A DNA stretch of 64,000 nucleotides from contig NZ_DATBKY010000047.1 in assembly GCF_036555685.1 (NCBI RefSeq), forward strand, positions 1 through 64,000, in the 5' to 3' direction. This DNA comes from Actinophytocola sp036555685 (lineage in GTDB: Bacteria > Actinomycetota > Actinomycetes > Mycobacteriales > Pseudonocardiaceae). This document shows positions 15,894 to 23,756 of the stretch, in pieces. Under the pieces are notes generated by a model. It worked only from the letters and a program-made list of their open reading frames with translations. It was not told the origin of the DNA and ran no database searches. How positions within the stretch are numbered: position 1 is the stretch's first letter; each line of letters starts with the position of its first letter. A program made the translations under genes and the position numbers.

Positions 15894-16553
15894 ATGAACG
15901 GAAGACGCATGCTTGTCCGTTCCCTGCTGATCACCCTTCTGACGGCGATTGCCGCCTTCGGCGTGCAGGCCGTCCTCACCAACCCGGCGGCGGCCGACCC
16001 GCCCGCCGGCTCCTGGGCCCGGCTGCGGATGTGCGAATCCAGCGGCCGCTACGACGTCGCCGCCGCCCACGGCCACTACGGCGCCTACCAGTTCGACCTG
16101 CCGACGTGGCGCAGCGTCGGCGGCACGGGCTACCCGCACCGGGCCAGCCCGCGCGAGCAGGACTATCGCGCGCTCTACCTGTACCGGATGCGTGGCTGGC
16201 AGCCGTGGACCTGCGCCCGCATGCTCGGCCTGCGTGAGGACGCCTCGGCCCGCAGCAAGCGCGTGCCGACCTGGGCCGAGGCCGCCTACATCGGCAGCGG
16301 ACACGCGCCGCCGCCGTCCGGCATGCCCGCGTGGCCGGGCAAGGTCTACGCCTACGGCGACTGCGACGCCCCGCTGCGGATCTGGCAGCTGCGGATGAAC
16401 AGGTTCGGCTACGACTTCCAGGGCACCGGCTGCTACTACGCCGAGACCCGCGCGGCCGTACTCGCCCTGCAGCGCGCCAACGGCATCAAGACCTCCGGCC
16501 GCCTCGGGCCGAAGACGTGGCGCGCCGCCTGGAAGGGGAAGCCACCGGCATGA
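15894..16553 (+). CDS. Secreted Rpf-like transglycosylase with peptidoglycan-binding domain
   Basis: The 219-residue exported protein has a signal peptide (RSLLITLLTAIAAFGVQA, cut near AAAD). Next comes a resuscitation-promoting-factor-like lysozyme/transglycosylase domain: WARLRMCESSGRYD with probable catalytic Glu48, then HYGAYQFDLPTWRSVGG, matching the family CESGGNW...YYGGLQFS...TW layout. A C-terminal PG_binding_1-like domain (about 150-215; AVLALQRANGIKTSGRLGP) anchors it to the wall. It is likely to remodel peptidoglycan during growth or exit from dormancy. Alternative ATG 15909 exists. A terminator follows immediately. Confidence 0.8.
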   Translation: MNGRRMLVRSLLITLLTAIAAFGVQAVLTNPAAADPPAGSWARLRMCESSGRYDVAAAHGHYGAYQFDLPTWRSVGGTGYPHRASPREQDYRALYLYRMRGWQPWTCARMLGLREDASARSKRVPTWAEAAYIGSGHAPPPSGMPAWPGKVYAYGDCDAPLRIWQLRMNRFGYDFQGTGCYYAETRAAVLALQRANGIKTSGRLGPKTWRAAWKGKPPA

Positions 16554-16555
16554 GT

Positions 16556-16591
16556 GCCGGGCGGCCCGTCCACGACAGCGGACCGCCCGGC
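16556..16591. terminator. Stem-loop terminator after the Rpf-like gene
   Basis: GCCGGGCGG (16556-16564) pairs perfectly with CCGCCCGGC (16583-16591), and the stem is extended by three more pairs after one mismatch. It begins three bases after the TGA and lies between convergent genes. It lacks a U-tract, as is common in high-GC actinobacteria. Confidence 0.65.
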
Positions 16592-16595
16592 GCCG

Positions 16596-17270
16596 CTACC
16601 GGTTGGCCTTCCCGTTCGAGCCGGCGTAGCGGCGGCCGAGCCAGACCGCGAAGCCGACCGTCGCCAGGCCCGCGAGCGCGACCACGGGCCACGGGAGCGA
16701 CACGCCCGGCTCGTCCACAGTGGCCTGACTCTTCGTCGCCACCCGCGGCGCGGTCGTGGGCTCGACCACCGCGGGCACCCCGCCGGGCGCGGCACCTGCC
16801 GCGTCCGGCGCGGCTGGCGGGAACGACGGGTGGACGTCGCCCCACCCGTACGGCGCGCGCTCCTTCATCTCGCTCGGCGCGACGTGGACCGGCCCCGGCA
16901 CGGTCACGGTCGCGACGAGCGGGTCGGTCATGAGCACCTCGTGGTCCGACCCGATCGTCCAGTCGCCGGCGAACGGGAACACGACCTCCGCGAAGTAGTG
17001 CCCGCGCGTCCTGGCGGGCGTCCCGGCGAAGGTCACCTTCGTGCCGTTCTTCGACGTGGCCACGAGCGCGGTCGGCCCGAGGTCACCGCCCAGGTACGGG
17101 TAGGACCCGTGCTGCAGGATCCAGTACCCGAAGGTGTACGTCACGCCCGGCTCGATGCGCGCGGGCGGCGGGTCGAGCAGCGTCTCCTCCCAGTTGCCGG
17201 CCTGCGCGGCCGACGTCACGAAGAGCCCACTGGTCAGCACGAGGACCAGCACCACGAGGATCCTTCTCAT
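16596..17270 (-). CDS. Secreted, C-terminally membrane-anchored protein of unknown function
   Basis: This 224-residue protein has a signal peptide (ILVVLVLVLTSGLFVTSAAQA) and an extracellular domain of about 110 residues rich in beta-type sequence (VTYTFGYWILQHGSYPYLGG, TKVTFAGTPARTRGHYFAEV, DWTIGSDHEVL). A Pro/Ala linker follows, then a C-terminal helix (VVALAGLATVGFAVWLG) with a basic tail. This is the layout of a cell-surface immunoglobulin-like or YtkA-like protein held in the membrane. It is divergent from the ECF sigma/anti-sigma pair at 17329, 58 bases away, and may be a target of that sigma factor. Confidence 0.55.
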   Translation of the reverse strand: MRRILVVLVLVLTSGLFVTSAAQAGNWEETLLDPPPARIEPGVTYTFGYWILQHGSYPYLGGDLGPTALVATSKNGTKVTFAGTPARTRGHYFAEVVFPFAGDWTIGSDHEVLMTDPLVATVTVPGPVHVAPSEMKERAPYGWGDVHPSFPPAAPDAAGAAPGGVPAVVEPTTAPRVATKSQATVDEPGVSLPWPVVALAGLATVGFAVWLGRRYAGSNGKANR

Positions 17271-17328
17271 GCCCTGACTACACCGCGCGGCCCGGCGCGG
17301 TTCCGGTGGAACCCGCCGCGGCCCGGCG

Positions 17329-17934
17329 GTGTACCAGGTGTGGTCGAGGAGGACGCCCACGGACAACGAGACGACCGACGGGCCGGCAGACGCCGAGGCA
17401 GTGGCCCGGACCCGCGCCGGCGAGCAGGACGCGTACGCGATCCTGGTCGCCCGGTACGGCGCGCTCGCACACCGGACCGCCCACCTGCTCGGCGCCGGCG
17501 CCGACACCGAGGACGTCGTGCAGGAGGCGTTCGTGAAGGCGTACCGCTCGCTCGGCTCGTTCCGCGAGGGTGCGTCGTTCCGGCCGTGGCTGCTGCGCAT
17601 CGTCGCCAACGAGACCAGCAACGCCCGCCGCGGCTACCGGCGCCGCCACGCGCTGGAGCTGCGGCTCGCCGAGCCGGACGTGGAACCCGTCGAGCCGGAG
17701 CGCGCCGCGGTCGCCGCCGACGACCGGGCCCGGCTGCTGGCCGCGGTCAACCGGCTGTCCTACCGGGACCGTCAGGTGCTGACCTGCCGGTACTTCCTCG
17801 ACCTGAGCGAGGCCGAGACGGCGGAGGTGCTCGCCTGGCCGCGCGGCTCGGTGAAGTCGCGCCTGTCCCGGGCGATCGTCAAACTGCGCCGCGCGCTGCC
17901 GGCCCGGCTCGCGGAGGAGGTGGCCGGTGACTAG
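17329..17934 (+). CDS. ECF-type RNA polymerase sigma factor
   Basis: The 201-residue sigma-70-family protein has region 2 (ARYGALAHRTAHLLGAGADTEDVVQEAFVKAYRSLGSFREG, identified by its core DTEDVVQEAFVKAY and PWLLRIVANE). Region 4 carries the HTH (LSYRDRQVLTCRYFLDLSEA, then GSVKSRLSRAIVKLRR). The unclear point is the start: GTG 17329 and GTG 17338 both lack a convincing ribosome site. It overlaps by eight bases a gene for a single-span protein that should be its anti-sigma factor. Promoter targets are unknown, but the divergent surface-protein gene is an obvious candidate. Confidence 0.85.
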   Translation: MYQVWSRRTPTDNETTDGPADAEAVARTRAGEQDAYAILVARYGALAHRTAHLLGAGADTEDVVQEAFVKAYRSLGSFREGASFRPWLLRIVANETSNARRGYRRRHALELRLAEPDVEPVEPERAAVAADDRARLLAAVNRLSYRDRQVLTCRYFLDLSEAETAEVLAWPRGSVKSRLSRAIVKLRRALPARLAEEVAGD

Positions 17935-18655
17935 CGACGAGCGCGTCGAGGCCGCCCTGCGTGAGCTCGGCGGCCGGCTGGAGGTGCCCGAGCCGCCGGC
18001 CGGCCTGGCCGCCGCCGTCCTCGCCCGGCTGGACGAACCCGTACGCCGCCCGGCCCCGCGCGTGCTGCCGCGCCTCGTCGCGGCCGCCGTCGCCCTGCTC
18101 GTGGCGCTCGCCCTCGCGATGGCCGTCTCGCCGGCCGTGCGCGCGGCGGTGCTGGACTTCCTCGTCGGCGGCGTGGAGATCCACTACTCGCCGCCGCCGG
18201 TCGCGCCGACGACCTCGGACGTGCCGCAGCCGGGGGAGCGGGACATGTCGCTGGAGGACGCGCGGGCCGCGGTCCGGTTCGACATCCGGGTGCCGGCGCT
18301 GCTCGGCGACCCCGACTCGGTGCGGGTGATCGACAGCGCCGACGGCGTGCCGCGGGTCGTGTCGCTGCGCTACCCGGGCGCACGGGTGGACGAGTTCGGC
18401 GGCCGGATCTCCCCGGTCTTCGAGAAGTTCCTCCACGCCGGCGAGGCGGTCCGCACCGACGTCGACGGCGCGCCCGCGATCTGGATCCCCGCCCCGCACC
18501 CGGTCATCTACGTGGACGAGCACGGCGTCGTCCACGAGGAGGCCGCCCGCCTCGCGGCGAGGACACTCATCTGGGAGGAGCGCGGGCTGACCTACCGCAT
18601 CGAAGGCGACCTCACGAGGGAACAGGCGATTGTCGTCGCCCGGTCACTGCGTTAG
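17927..18655 (+). CDS. Probable membrane-bound anti-sigma factor
   Basis: The protein has 242 residues. A cytoplasmic N-terminus of about 45 residues (MTSDERVEAALRELGGRLEV) precedes one membrane helix (LVAAAVALLVALALAMAV), and an extracellular domain of about 170 residues follows. No zinc HxxxCxxC motif is present, so it is not a ZAS-type anti-sigma. It is translationally coupled to the ECF sigma gene (eight-base overlap, GTG start), the normal arrangement for a cognate regulator. The extracellular part would sense the signal. Its stop is shared with the convergent GDPD gene (TTAG at 18652-18655). Confidence 0.65.
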   Translation: MTSDERVEAALRELGGRLEVPEPPAGLAAAVLARLDEPVRRPAPRVLPRLVAAAVALLVALALAMAVSPAVRAAVLDFLVGGVEIHYSPPPVAPTTSDVPQPGERDMSLEDARAAVRFDIRVPALLGDPDSVRVIDSADGVPRVVSLRYPGARVDEFGGRISPVFEKFLHAGEAVRTDVDGAPAIWIPAPHPVIYVDEHGVVHEEAARLAARTLIWEERGLTYRIEGDLTREQAIVVARSLR

Positions 18656-19434
18656 GCGACCGCCCACAGTCCGCGCTCGCGCAGCACGTCCCGCAGCACC
18701 GCCGGCCGGTCGGTCATCAGGCCGTCCACGCCGAGGTCGATCAGCTCGTGCATCTGGTCGGGCTCGTCGATGGTCCACACGTGGACCTCGATGCCCCGCT
18801 GCCGGGCCGCGGCGATCAGCCGCTTGTCGACGACCGTGAGCCGGCCGTGGCGCACCGGGACCTGCGCGATGTACTGCTCACCGCGCCGGCTCTGCACCCA
18901 CGACGGCAGCCGGCCGCTCGCCCACAGCCGGGCGATCGCCTTGGTGCCCATGGACGTCAGCAGCCCGTCGCCCGCGCTCCGCCGCACCTTCGCCAGCCGC
19001 GCCTCGGAGAACGACGCCACGCACACCCGGCGGAACGCGTTGGCCTGCCGCAACGTGTCGATCAGCGGCTGGATCGCCGACTCCGCCTTCACGTCGATGT
19101 TGAAGAACGCGTCCGGTAACTCCTCGAGAAGATCCGACAGCCGGCTCACCGGCTCGCGGCCGCCGATCTTCGCCTTGCCGACGACCGACCAGGGCAGCCG
19201 CGCCACCACGCCGCTCGCGTCGGTCGTGCGGTCCAGCACCGGGTCGTGTTGCACGACGACGACCCCGTCGCTCGTCGCGTGCACGTCCGTCTCCAGGTAG
19301 TGGTAGCCCTCGTCGACCGCCCGGCGGAACGCCGACAGCGAGTTCTCCATTCCGGCCAGGTCGTCGTAGTGCCAGCCGCGGTGGACGAACGCACGCGGGT
19401 AGGGCCCGGAGAAGAACGCATGGCTGTCCTGCAC
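18652..19434 (-). CDS. Glycerophosphodiester phosphodiesterase
   Basis: This 260-residue TIM-barrel enzyme hydrolyses glycerophosphodiesters to glycerol-3-phosphate and an alcohol. The family signature is present: FVHRGWHYDD (catalytic HRG), ENSLSAFRRAVDEG, YLETDVHATSDGVVVVQHDPVLDRTT (metal-binding E-x-D and the second catalytic His, quoted by its core ETDVHATSDG), and FNIDVKAE. The C-terminal VHVWTIDEPDQM and VDGLMTDRP complete the barrel. No signal peptide is visible, so it is cytoplasmic. It is convergent with the anti-sigma gene with shared stop bases. Confidence 0.92.
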   Translation of the reverse strand: MQDSHAFFSGPYPRAFVHRGWHYDDLAGMENSLSAFRRAVDEGYHYLETDVHATSDGVVVVQHDPVLDRTTDASGVVARLPWSVVGKAKIGGREPVSRLSDLLEELPDAFFNIDVKAESAIQPLIDTLRQANAFRRVCVASFSEARLAKVRRSAGDGLLTSMGTKAIARLWASGRLPSWVQSRRGEQYIAQVPVRHGRLTVVDKRLIAAARQRGIEVHVWTIDEPDQMHELIDLGVDGLMTDRPAVLRDVLRERGLWAVA

Positions 19435-19536
19435 AGCACCGAGTCTGCCTCAGCGGCGTGGCGGGTGGGTGCACGAACCACGGCGAGATAGCGTCTGGCA
19501 CATGGCCCAGCGTCCGATTACTCCATACGGCCCACG

Positions 19537-19887
19537 ATGATCACACCGGAACGGATCAAATCTCGGACCGATTCCAAACACTGTGGGTGGTGCGGAGTAC
19601 CCCTTCCGGAGGATGGTCGCGTAGGTCGCCCGCGTCGTTACTGTTCGCAATCCTGCAGGCAGCGGGCTTACGAGCGACGGTCAGCCGTCCAACGCGGTGG
19701 CCTGCCGGAGGACGCCGTGGTGCTCTCGGCGGCCGAGCTGACCGATTTGCAGGACCGGCTGTTCCAGCTACGCTGCGCAGCCGAGGACGTGGTCACGGCA
19801 GCGGAAGACGGGGCCGCGCCCGGCGAGCTGAAGGACCTGGCGGCACAGGTGGTGCGCAGTGCTCATAGTTTGGAGCGGCTGCGCTGA
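19537..19887 (+). CDS. Small protein with CxxC zinc-ribbon-like N-terminus
   Basis: The protein has 116 residues. Four cysteines are arranged CGWCGVPLP ... GRPRRYCSQSCRQRAYERR, a treble-clef-like zinc motif followed by a basic helix. Such motifs are seen in small actinobacterial proteins that probably bind nucleic acid. The rest is a helical acidic domain ending SAHSLERLR. The start ATG 19537 comes shortly after TACGGC, so the transcript leader would be very short. It is 60 bases upstream of the cyclic-di-GMP gene on the same strand and could be co-transcribed with it. Function unknown. Confidence 0.6.
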   Translation: MITPERIKSRTDSKHCGWCGVPLPEDGRVGRPRRYCSQSCRQRAYERRSAVQRGGLPEDAVVLSAAELTDLQDRLFQLRCAAEDVVTAAEDGAAPGELKDLAAQVVRSAHSLERLR

Positions 19888-19947
19888 GGGGTAAACGTCG
19901 TCTACTCTTTCGCGCACAGTTGCCGACTCAACAAATGAGGCGCCGGA

Positions 19948-21654
19948 ATGAGCACCGAAAGCACCGTGGGTGCCGACGTGCTGGCCGCTGTGCTCGACGC
20001 GGCGGACACCGCGTTCGCCGTCACCGATCCACGTGGTCGGGTCCGCTGGGTGAACAAGCGCATGGCCGACCTGCTGGACCTCACCGTCGAGCAGCTCGCC
20101 AGCCGCTCCCTGCCGGCGCTCCTCGCCGGCATCCCGACCGAGCCCGGCCCCGACGGCGTCGTCATCTCGCTCGCCGCGGGGGAGGACGGGCACCGCTGGC
20201 TCGAGGCCCGCTGCACCGAGCTCCCCGGTGACCGCCTGCTGTACCGCGTCACCGACGTCAGCCGCTGGCGCGAGCTCAGCGTCGACCCCAAGCAGCGCGG
20301 CACCTGGCAGACCGAGCTCGTCCGCCTCGCCGACGAGGACCCGCTCACCGGTCTGCTCAACCGCCGCGCGCTGACCCGCGAGCTCGAACGCCGCCTCGCC
20401 CTCGGCGGCAACGGCGCCCTGCTCGTCCTGGACCTCGACAACTTCAAGGACATCAACGACCTGCGCGGCCACCCGGCGGGGGACCGGGTCATGTGCATGC
20501 TCGCCGACGTGCTGCGCGACCGCCTCGACAACGGACATGCGCTGGGCCGGCTCGGCGGCGACGAGTTCGCCGTCGTGCTCGCCGACAGCGACGAGCAGGA
20601 GGCGGTCGACCTCGCCGAAAGGCTGCGCAACGCGGTCGCCGCCGTCCCGCTCAGCGGCAACAACGGCGCCACCAGCCGCACCACGGTCAGCGCCGGCGTC
20701 GCCCAGTTCCGCTCCGGCGACAGCTGGCAGGCCGTCCTCGCCAACGCCGACCTCGCGCTGCACGCCTCGAAGTCCGCCGGCCGCAACCGGGTCACCGTCT
20801 ACGAGCACGGCCACTACACCGACACCGCGCTGCGCGTGACCGTGCTCGACCGCGTCCGCGACGCCCTCGCCAACGGCGGGCTGGCCCTGCACGCGATGCC
20901 GATGGTCAAGCTCGGCAGCAACCGCGTCGTCGGCCACGAACTGTTGCTGCGCCTGGAAGACGGCCGCGAGCCCTACCTCGGGCCGGGAGAGTTCCTGCCC
21001 GCGGTCGAGCGGGGTGACCTCGTCTTCGACATCGACCGCTGGGTCGTCGGCACCGCCATCGACGCGCTCGTCTCGCACCCGTACCCGGGCCTGCGGTTCA
21101 ACGTCAACGTGTCCGGCCGGACACTCGAGGACGAGCAGTTCGGCGACTTCGTCCTCGGCCGCATCGCCGCCGCCGGCGTGGCGCCCGGGCGGCTGGGCTT
21201 CGAGATCACCGAGACCGCGGCCGTGACGAACCTGGCCGCCGCACGCTCGCTGGCGCAGCGGCTGCGGGCCAGCGGCTGCCGGATCTCGCTGGACGACTTC
21301 GGCGCCGGCTTCGGCTCGTTCGTCCACTTGAAACAGCTGCCGATCACCGGCGTCAAGATCGACGGGGAGTTCGTCCGCGGCATCGACTACGGCAGCCGCG
21401 ACACCGTGCTCGTGCAGGGCATCGTCGACATCGCCCGCGGGCTCGGCATCTCCGTGGTCGCCGAGTGGGTCGAGCGCTCGACGCAGGTCGACGCGCTGGC
21501 GCGGCTCGGCGTACGCGTCGCGCAGGGTTTCCACCTCGGCAAGCCCGAGCCGCTGACCGAGCTGCTGTCCCGGCCGCACGCGTCCTGGGTACGGCGGCCG
21601 CGGATGATCCCGTCGCCCGTCACCGAGGAGCGGCTCTCCGAGAACCGCGGCTGA
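19948..21654 (+). CDS. PAS-GGDEF-EAL cyclic-di-GMP bifunctional protein
   Basis: This 568-residue soluble protein has an N-terminal PAS-like sensor (about 10-110), a GGDEF domain with intact motif RLGGDEF (201-207), and an EAL domain. In the EAL domain the first motif is HELLLR (Glu331). The remaining acidic residues are kept: FEITET, DDFGAGFGS (Asp449/450), KIDGEFV (Asp472) and AEWVE (Glu506, where AEGVE is usual). Both synthesis and breakdown of c-di-GMP are therefore possible. The RxxD inhibitory site expected just before GGDEF is absent (DNGH instead). It resembles the single dual-function c-di-GMP enzyme of mycobacteria, but lacks membrane segments. Confidence 0.9.
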   Translation: MSTESTVGADVLAAVLDAADTAFAVTDPRGRVRWVNKRMADLLDLTVEQLASRSLPALLAGIPTEPGPDGVVISLAAGEDGHRWLEARCTELPGDRLLYRVTDVSRWRELSVDPKQRGTWQTELVRLADEDPLTGLLNRRALTRELERRLALGGNGALLVLDLDNFKDINDLRGHPAGDRVMCMLADVLRDRLDNGHALGRLGGDEFAVVLADSDEQEAVDLAERLRNAVAAVPLSGNNGATSRTTVSAGVAQFRSGDSWQAVLANADLALHASKSAGRNRVTVYEHGHYTDTALRVTVLDRVRDALANGGLALHAMPMVKLGSNRVVGHELLLRLEDGREPYLGPGEFLPAVERGDLVFDIDRWVVGTAIDALVSHPYPGLRFNVNVSGRTLEDEQFGDFVLGRIAAAGVAPGRLGFEITETAAVTNLAAARSLAQRLRASGCRISLDDFGAGFGSFVHLKQLPITGVKIDGEFVRGIDYGSRDTVLVQGIVDIARGLGISVVAEWVERSTQVDALARLGVRVAQGFHLGKPEPLTELLSRPHASWVRRPRMIPSPVTEERLSENRG

Positions 21655-21761
21655 GCGCACGCGTCCTCGTGCCGCTCGCCAGTCAGGCTCCACCGCTTGT
21701 CGAGTAGCCGGGGCGACGATGGGGAGCACGACGATGCTCAGTGGTTTTGGCGGTGCGCTAT

Positions 21762-21959
21762 ATGTCCCAGTCGATTGCGAAGTCCGACAGCAGCGCGGAG
21801 ATCAGTGGCCTGCAGATCTGCATCCAGAACACCGACGTGCAGATCGACGCGGCCCTCGACGCGAACGACCGGCGCGCATTCCGCGTCTGGTGCCTTCGCC
21901 GCGCGTCGCTGATCGCCCGCGTGGAACGGGTCCTGGTCGAGGCGGCGAGGGCCGCCTGA
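21762..21959 (+). CDS. Short hydrophilic protein of unknown function
   Basis: A 65-residue open frame starts at ATG 21762 (SQSIAKSDSSAEISGLQICI). The second half is alanine/arginine-rich and helical (RRASLIARVERVLVEAARAA). It is supported by codon use (GC-rich third positions), a start preceded by TATAT, and a strong terminator beginning three bases after the TGA. No motif is recognised. Confidence 0.5.
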   Translation: MSQSIAKSDSSAEISGLQICIQNTDVQIDAALDANDRRAFRVWCLRRASLIARVERVLVEAARAA

Positions 21960-21961
21960 CG

Positions 21962-21991
21962 GCCCTATTTCGTCAAGTGACGAAATAGGGC
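21962..21991. terminator. Strong stem-loop after the 21762 gene
   Basis: GCCCTATTTCGTCA (21962-21975) and TGACGAAATAGGGC (21978-21991) are perfect inverted repeats of 14 bases with a two-base centre. The AT-rich middle stands out in 72% GC surroundings. The remaining 197 bases to 22188 hold no gene that I can support. Confidence 0.75.
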
Positions 21992-22188
21992 GCTGGTGGC
22001 CGGATCCCGGTGGGGGGTCTTCAGGCGGCGGGTTCGCCGTGCCGGGCAGGAAAAGTCGTGCCGTGGCGGCGTTGCAGGGGCGCCGTCACGGACTCCGTTG
22101 GCCACGTTGGCCACGCCGTCCACAGAGGACTCGGCCGCGCTCGGAGATCATCTGCCACCGGTAAGTTCGATAATCTACATTATGTCAA

Positions 22189-22593
22189 CTAACGGGAGGC
22201 GGCCGTCTCCCGCAGCACGTCCAGATAGTGCTGGTTGTACATGAAGCCCAGTACGTTGCCGAACGGGTCGGTCACCGACGCCGTCACGAACCCGCCGCCC
22301 CGCTTCGTCACCGGCTGGTGTTCCATGGCGCCCATGGCGAGCAGCCGGTCCAGTGTCGCCTGCACGTCGTCCACGGCCCAGTACATGATCTGCCCGGCCG
22401 GCTCGCCCGTCGGGTGTGGTTGGTAAGCCCGGTTGACGATGCCCAGTTCGTCCGCCGAGTCGCCTACGCGGAACTCGACATACCCCCCGGACACCTCGAA
22501 GTACGCGTCCACGCCCAGGAACTCCGCGTACCAGTCGCGCGCCGCGGCCAGGTCGTCGGCGTAGTAGTTGATCGTCGCGAAGCCTCGCAGCAT
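22189..22593 (-). CDS. VOC (glyoxalase/bleomycin-resistance fold) family protein
   Basis: The 134-residue single-chain VOC protein consists of two beta-alpha-beta-beta-beta halves: FATINYYADDLAAARDWYAEFLGV at the front (core DLAAARDWYAEFLG) and YWAVDDVQATLDRLLAMGA with SVTDPFGNVLGFMYN at the back. The DPFGN turn and the terminal strand are typical of the superfamily. Metal ligands are incomplete, so it may bind a ligand rather than catalyse. It diverges from the WYL regulator at 22694 across 100 bases, which suggests that the regulator controls it. Confidence 0.85.
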   Translation of the reverse strand: MLRGFATINYYADDLAAARDWYAEFLGVDAYFEVSGGYVEFRVGDSADELGIVNRAYQPHPTGEPAGQIMYWAVDDVQATLDRLLAMGAMEHQPVTKRGGGFVTASVTDPFGNVLGFMYNQHYLDVLRETAASR

Positions 22594-22681
22594 CGGTCCG
22601 TTCCCTTCTCTCAGCGTCCTTCAGAGCCATTGAGAGCAATCATCCGGACAAAACTGCTCACGTACCGAGCACTTTCTCTGC

Positions 22682-22687
22682 GAGGAT
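22682..22687 (+). promoter_or_regulatory. Candidate -10 element, leaderless WYL regulator
   Basis: GAGGAT ends six bases before GTG 22694. No Shine-Dalgarno sequence is present in the remaining space, so the start appears leaderless, as for several other regulators in this window. Confidence 0.35.
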
Positions 22688-22693
22688 CGTTGC

Positions 22694-23686
22694 GTGCGCG
22701 CCGACCGCCTCGTGGCCACCCTGTTGCTGATGCAGTCGCGTGGCCGGGTCACCGCCGCGGAGGTCGCCGGCGAGCTCGAGGTCTCCGTGGCCACGGCCCG
22801 CCGCGATCTCGAGGCTCTCTCGGCCGCCGGCATCCCCGTGTACCCGCAGGCCGGGCGTGGCGGCGGCTGGTCGCTCATCGGTGGCGCGCGTACCGACCTC
22901 AGTGGACTGACCGCGGCCGAGGCACAGGCGCTGTTCCTGCTCGTCGGCCCGGCGGCAGCGGTCGCGCCGGAGGTCAAGGCCGCGCTACGCAAGCTCGTGC
23001 GGGCGCTCCCGCAGACGTTCCGGGCCGACGCCGAGGCGGCCGCCGGGGCGGTCGTGATCGACCCGGCGCGGTGGGGCGGCCAGGACCGCGACCGTCCCGT
23101 CACCGTGGAGGTGCTGCAGCGCGCGGTCGTGCGCCGCCGGCAGGTCCGGTTCGCCTACCAGGGGCGGGGGCAGGCCCGGACGTCGCGCGTCGTGGATCCG
23201 TGGGGCCTGGTCGACAAGGGCGGCGTCTGGTACCTCGTGGCCGGCACCGACCGCGGCCGCCGCACGTTCCGCGTCGACCGCGTCTCCGACGCCGAGATGC
23301 TCGACGAGCCGGCCGAGCGGCCGGACGACTTCGAGCTCGCCGAGGCGTGGCAGGAGGTGGTCGGTGAGGTCGAGCGGCGCCGCTCCCCCGTGTCGGCGAT
23401 GATCTTGATCGAGCCGCGGTTCGTGCCAGTCCTGCAACGACAGTTCGGCCGGCACTGCGAGGTTCTCGGCGAGGAACCCGACGGGCGCGCCCGCGTCCGG
23501 CTCGCCGCGCACATGCCGCTCTCGATTGCCGAACGGATCGCGGGGTGGGGCCACACGGTCGAGGTCGTCGAGTCCGACCCCGTCCGTGACGAGCTCGCCC
23601 GTATCGGTGCCGAGCTCACGGCACGGTACGGCGAAAAGGCGACAAGTAGACACGACGACATGTCGCCGAATGGACAAAGGGACTGA
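22694..23686 (+). CDS. WYL-domain transcriptional regulator (YafY type)
   Basis: The 330-residue regulator has an N-terminal HTH_11/DeoR-like domain (MRADRLVATLLLMQSRGRVT, then AAEVAGELEVSVATARRDLE), the family's AGIPVYPQAGRGGGWSL wing, and a WYL domain (VVDPWGLVDKGGVWYLVAG and RTFRVDRVS). A C-terminal extension (WCX) follows. WYL domains sense small ligands or single-stranded DNA. It is divergent from the VOC gene. It is only distantly similar to the two closely paralogous WYL regulators at 34098 and 46086, so it is not part of that duplication. Confidence 0.85.
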   Translation: MRADRLVATLLLMQSRGRVTAAEVAGELEVSVATARRDLEALSAAGIPVYPQAGRGGGWSLIGGARTDLSGLTAAEAQALFLLVGPAAAVAPEVKAALRKLVRALPQTFRADAEAAAGAVVIDPARWGGQDRDRPVTVEVLQRAVVRRRQVRFAYQGRGQARTSRVVDPWGLVDKGGVWYLVAGTDRGRRTFRVDRVSDAEMLDEPAERPDDFELAEAWQEVVGEVERRRSPVSAMILIEPRFVPVLQRQFGRHCEVLGEEPDGRARVRLAAHMPLSIAERIAGWGHTVEVVESDPVRDELARIGAELTARYGEKATSRHDDMSPNGQRD

Positions 23687-23756
23687 CCGGCCCGCGCTCG
23701 GTCGCTTTGATCAACTGACCATAGAACACCTTGCGGGATCGCGCATCCCCCACGCG

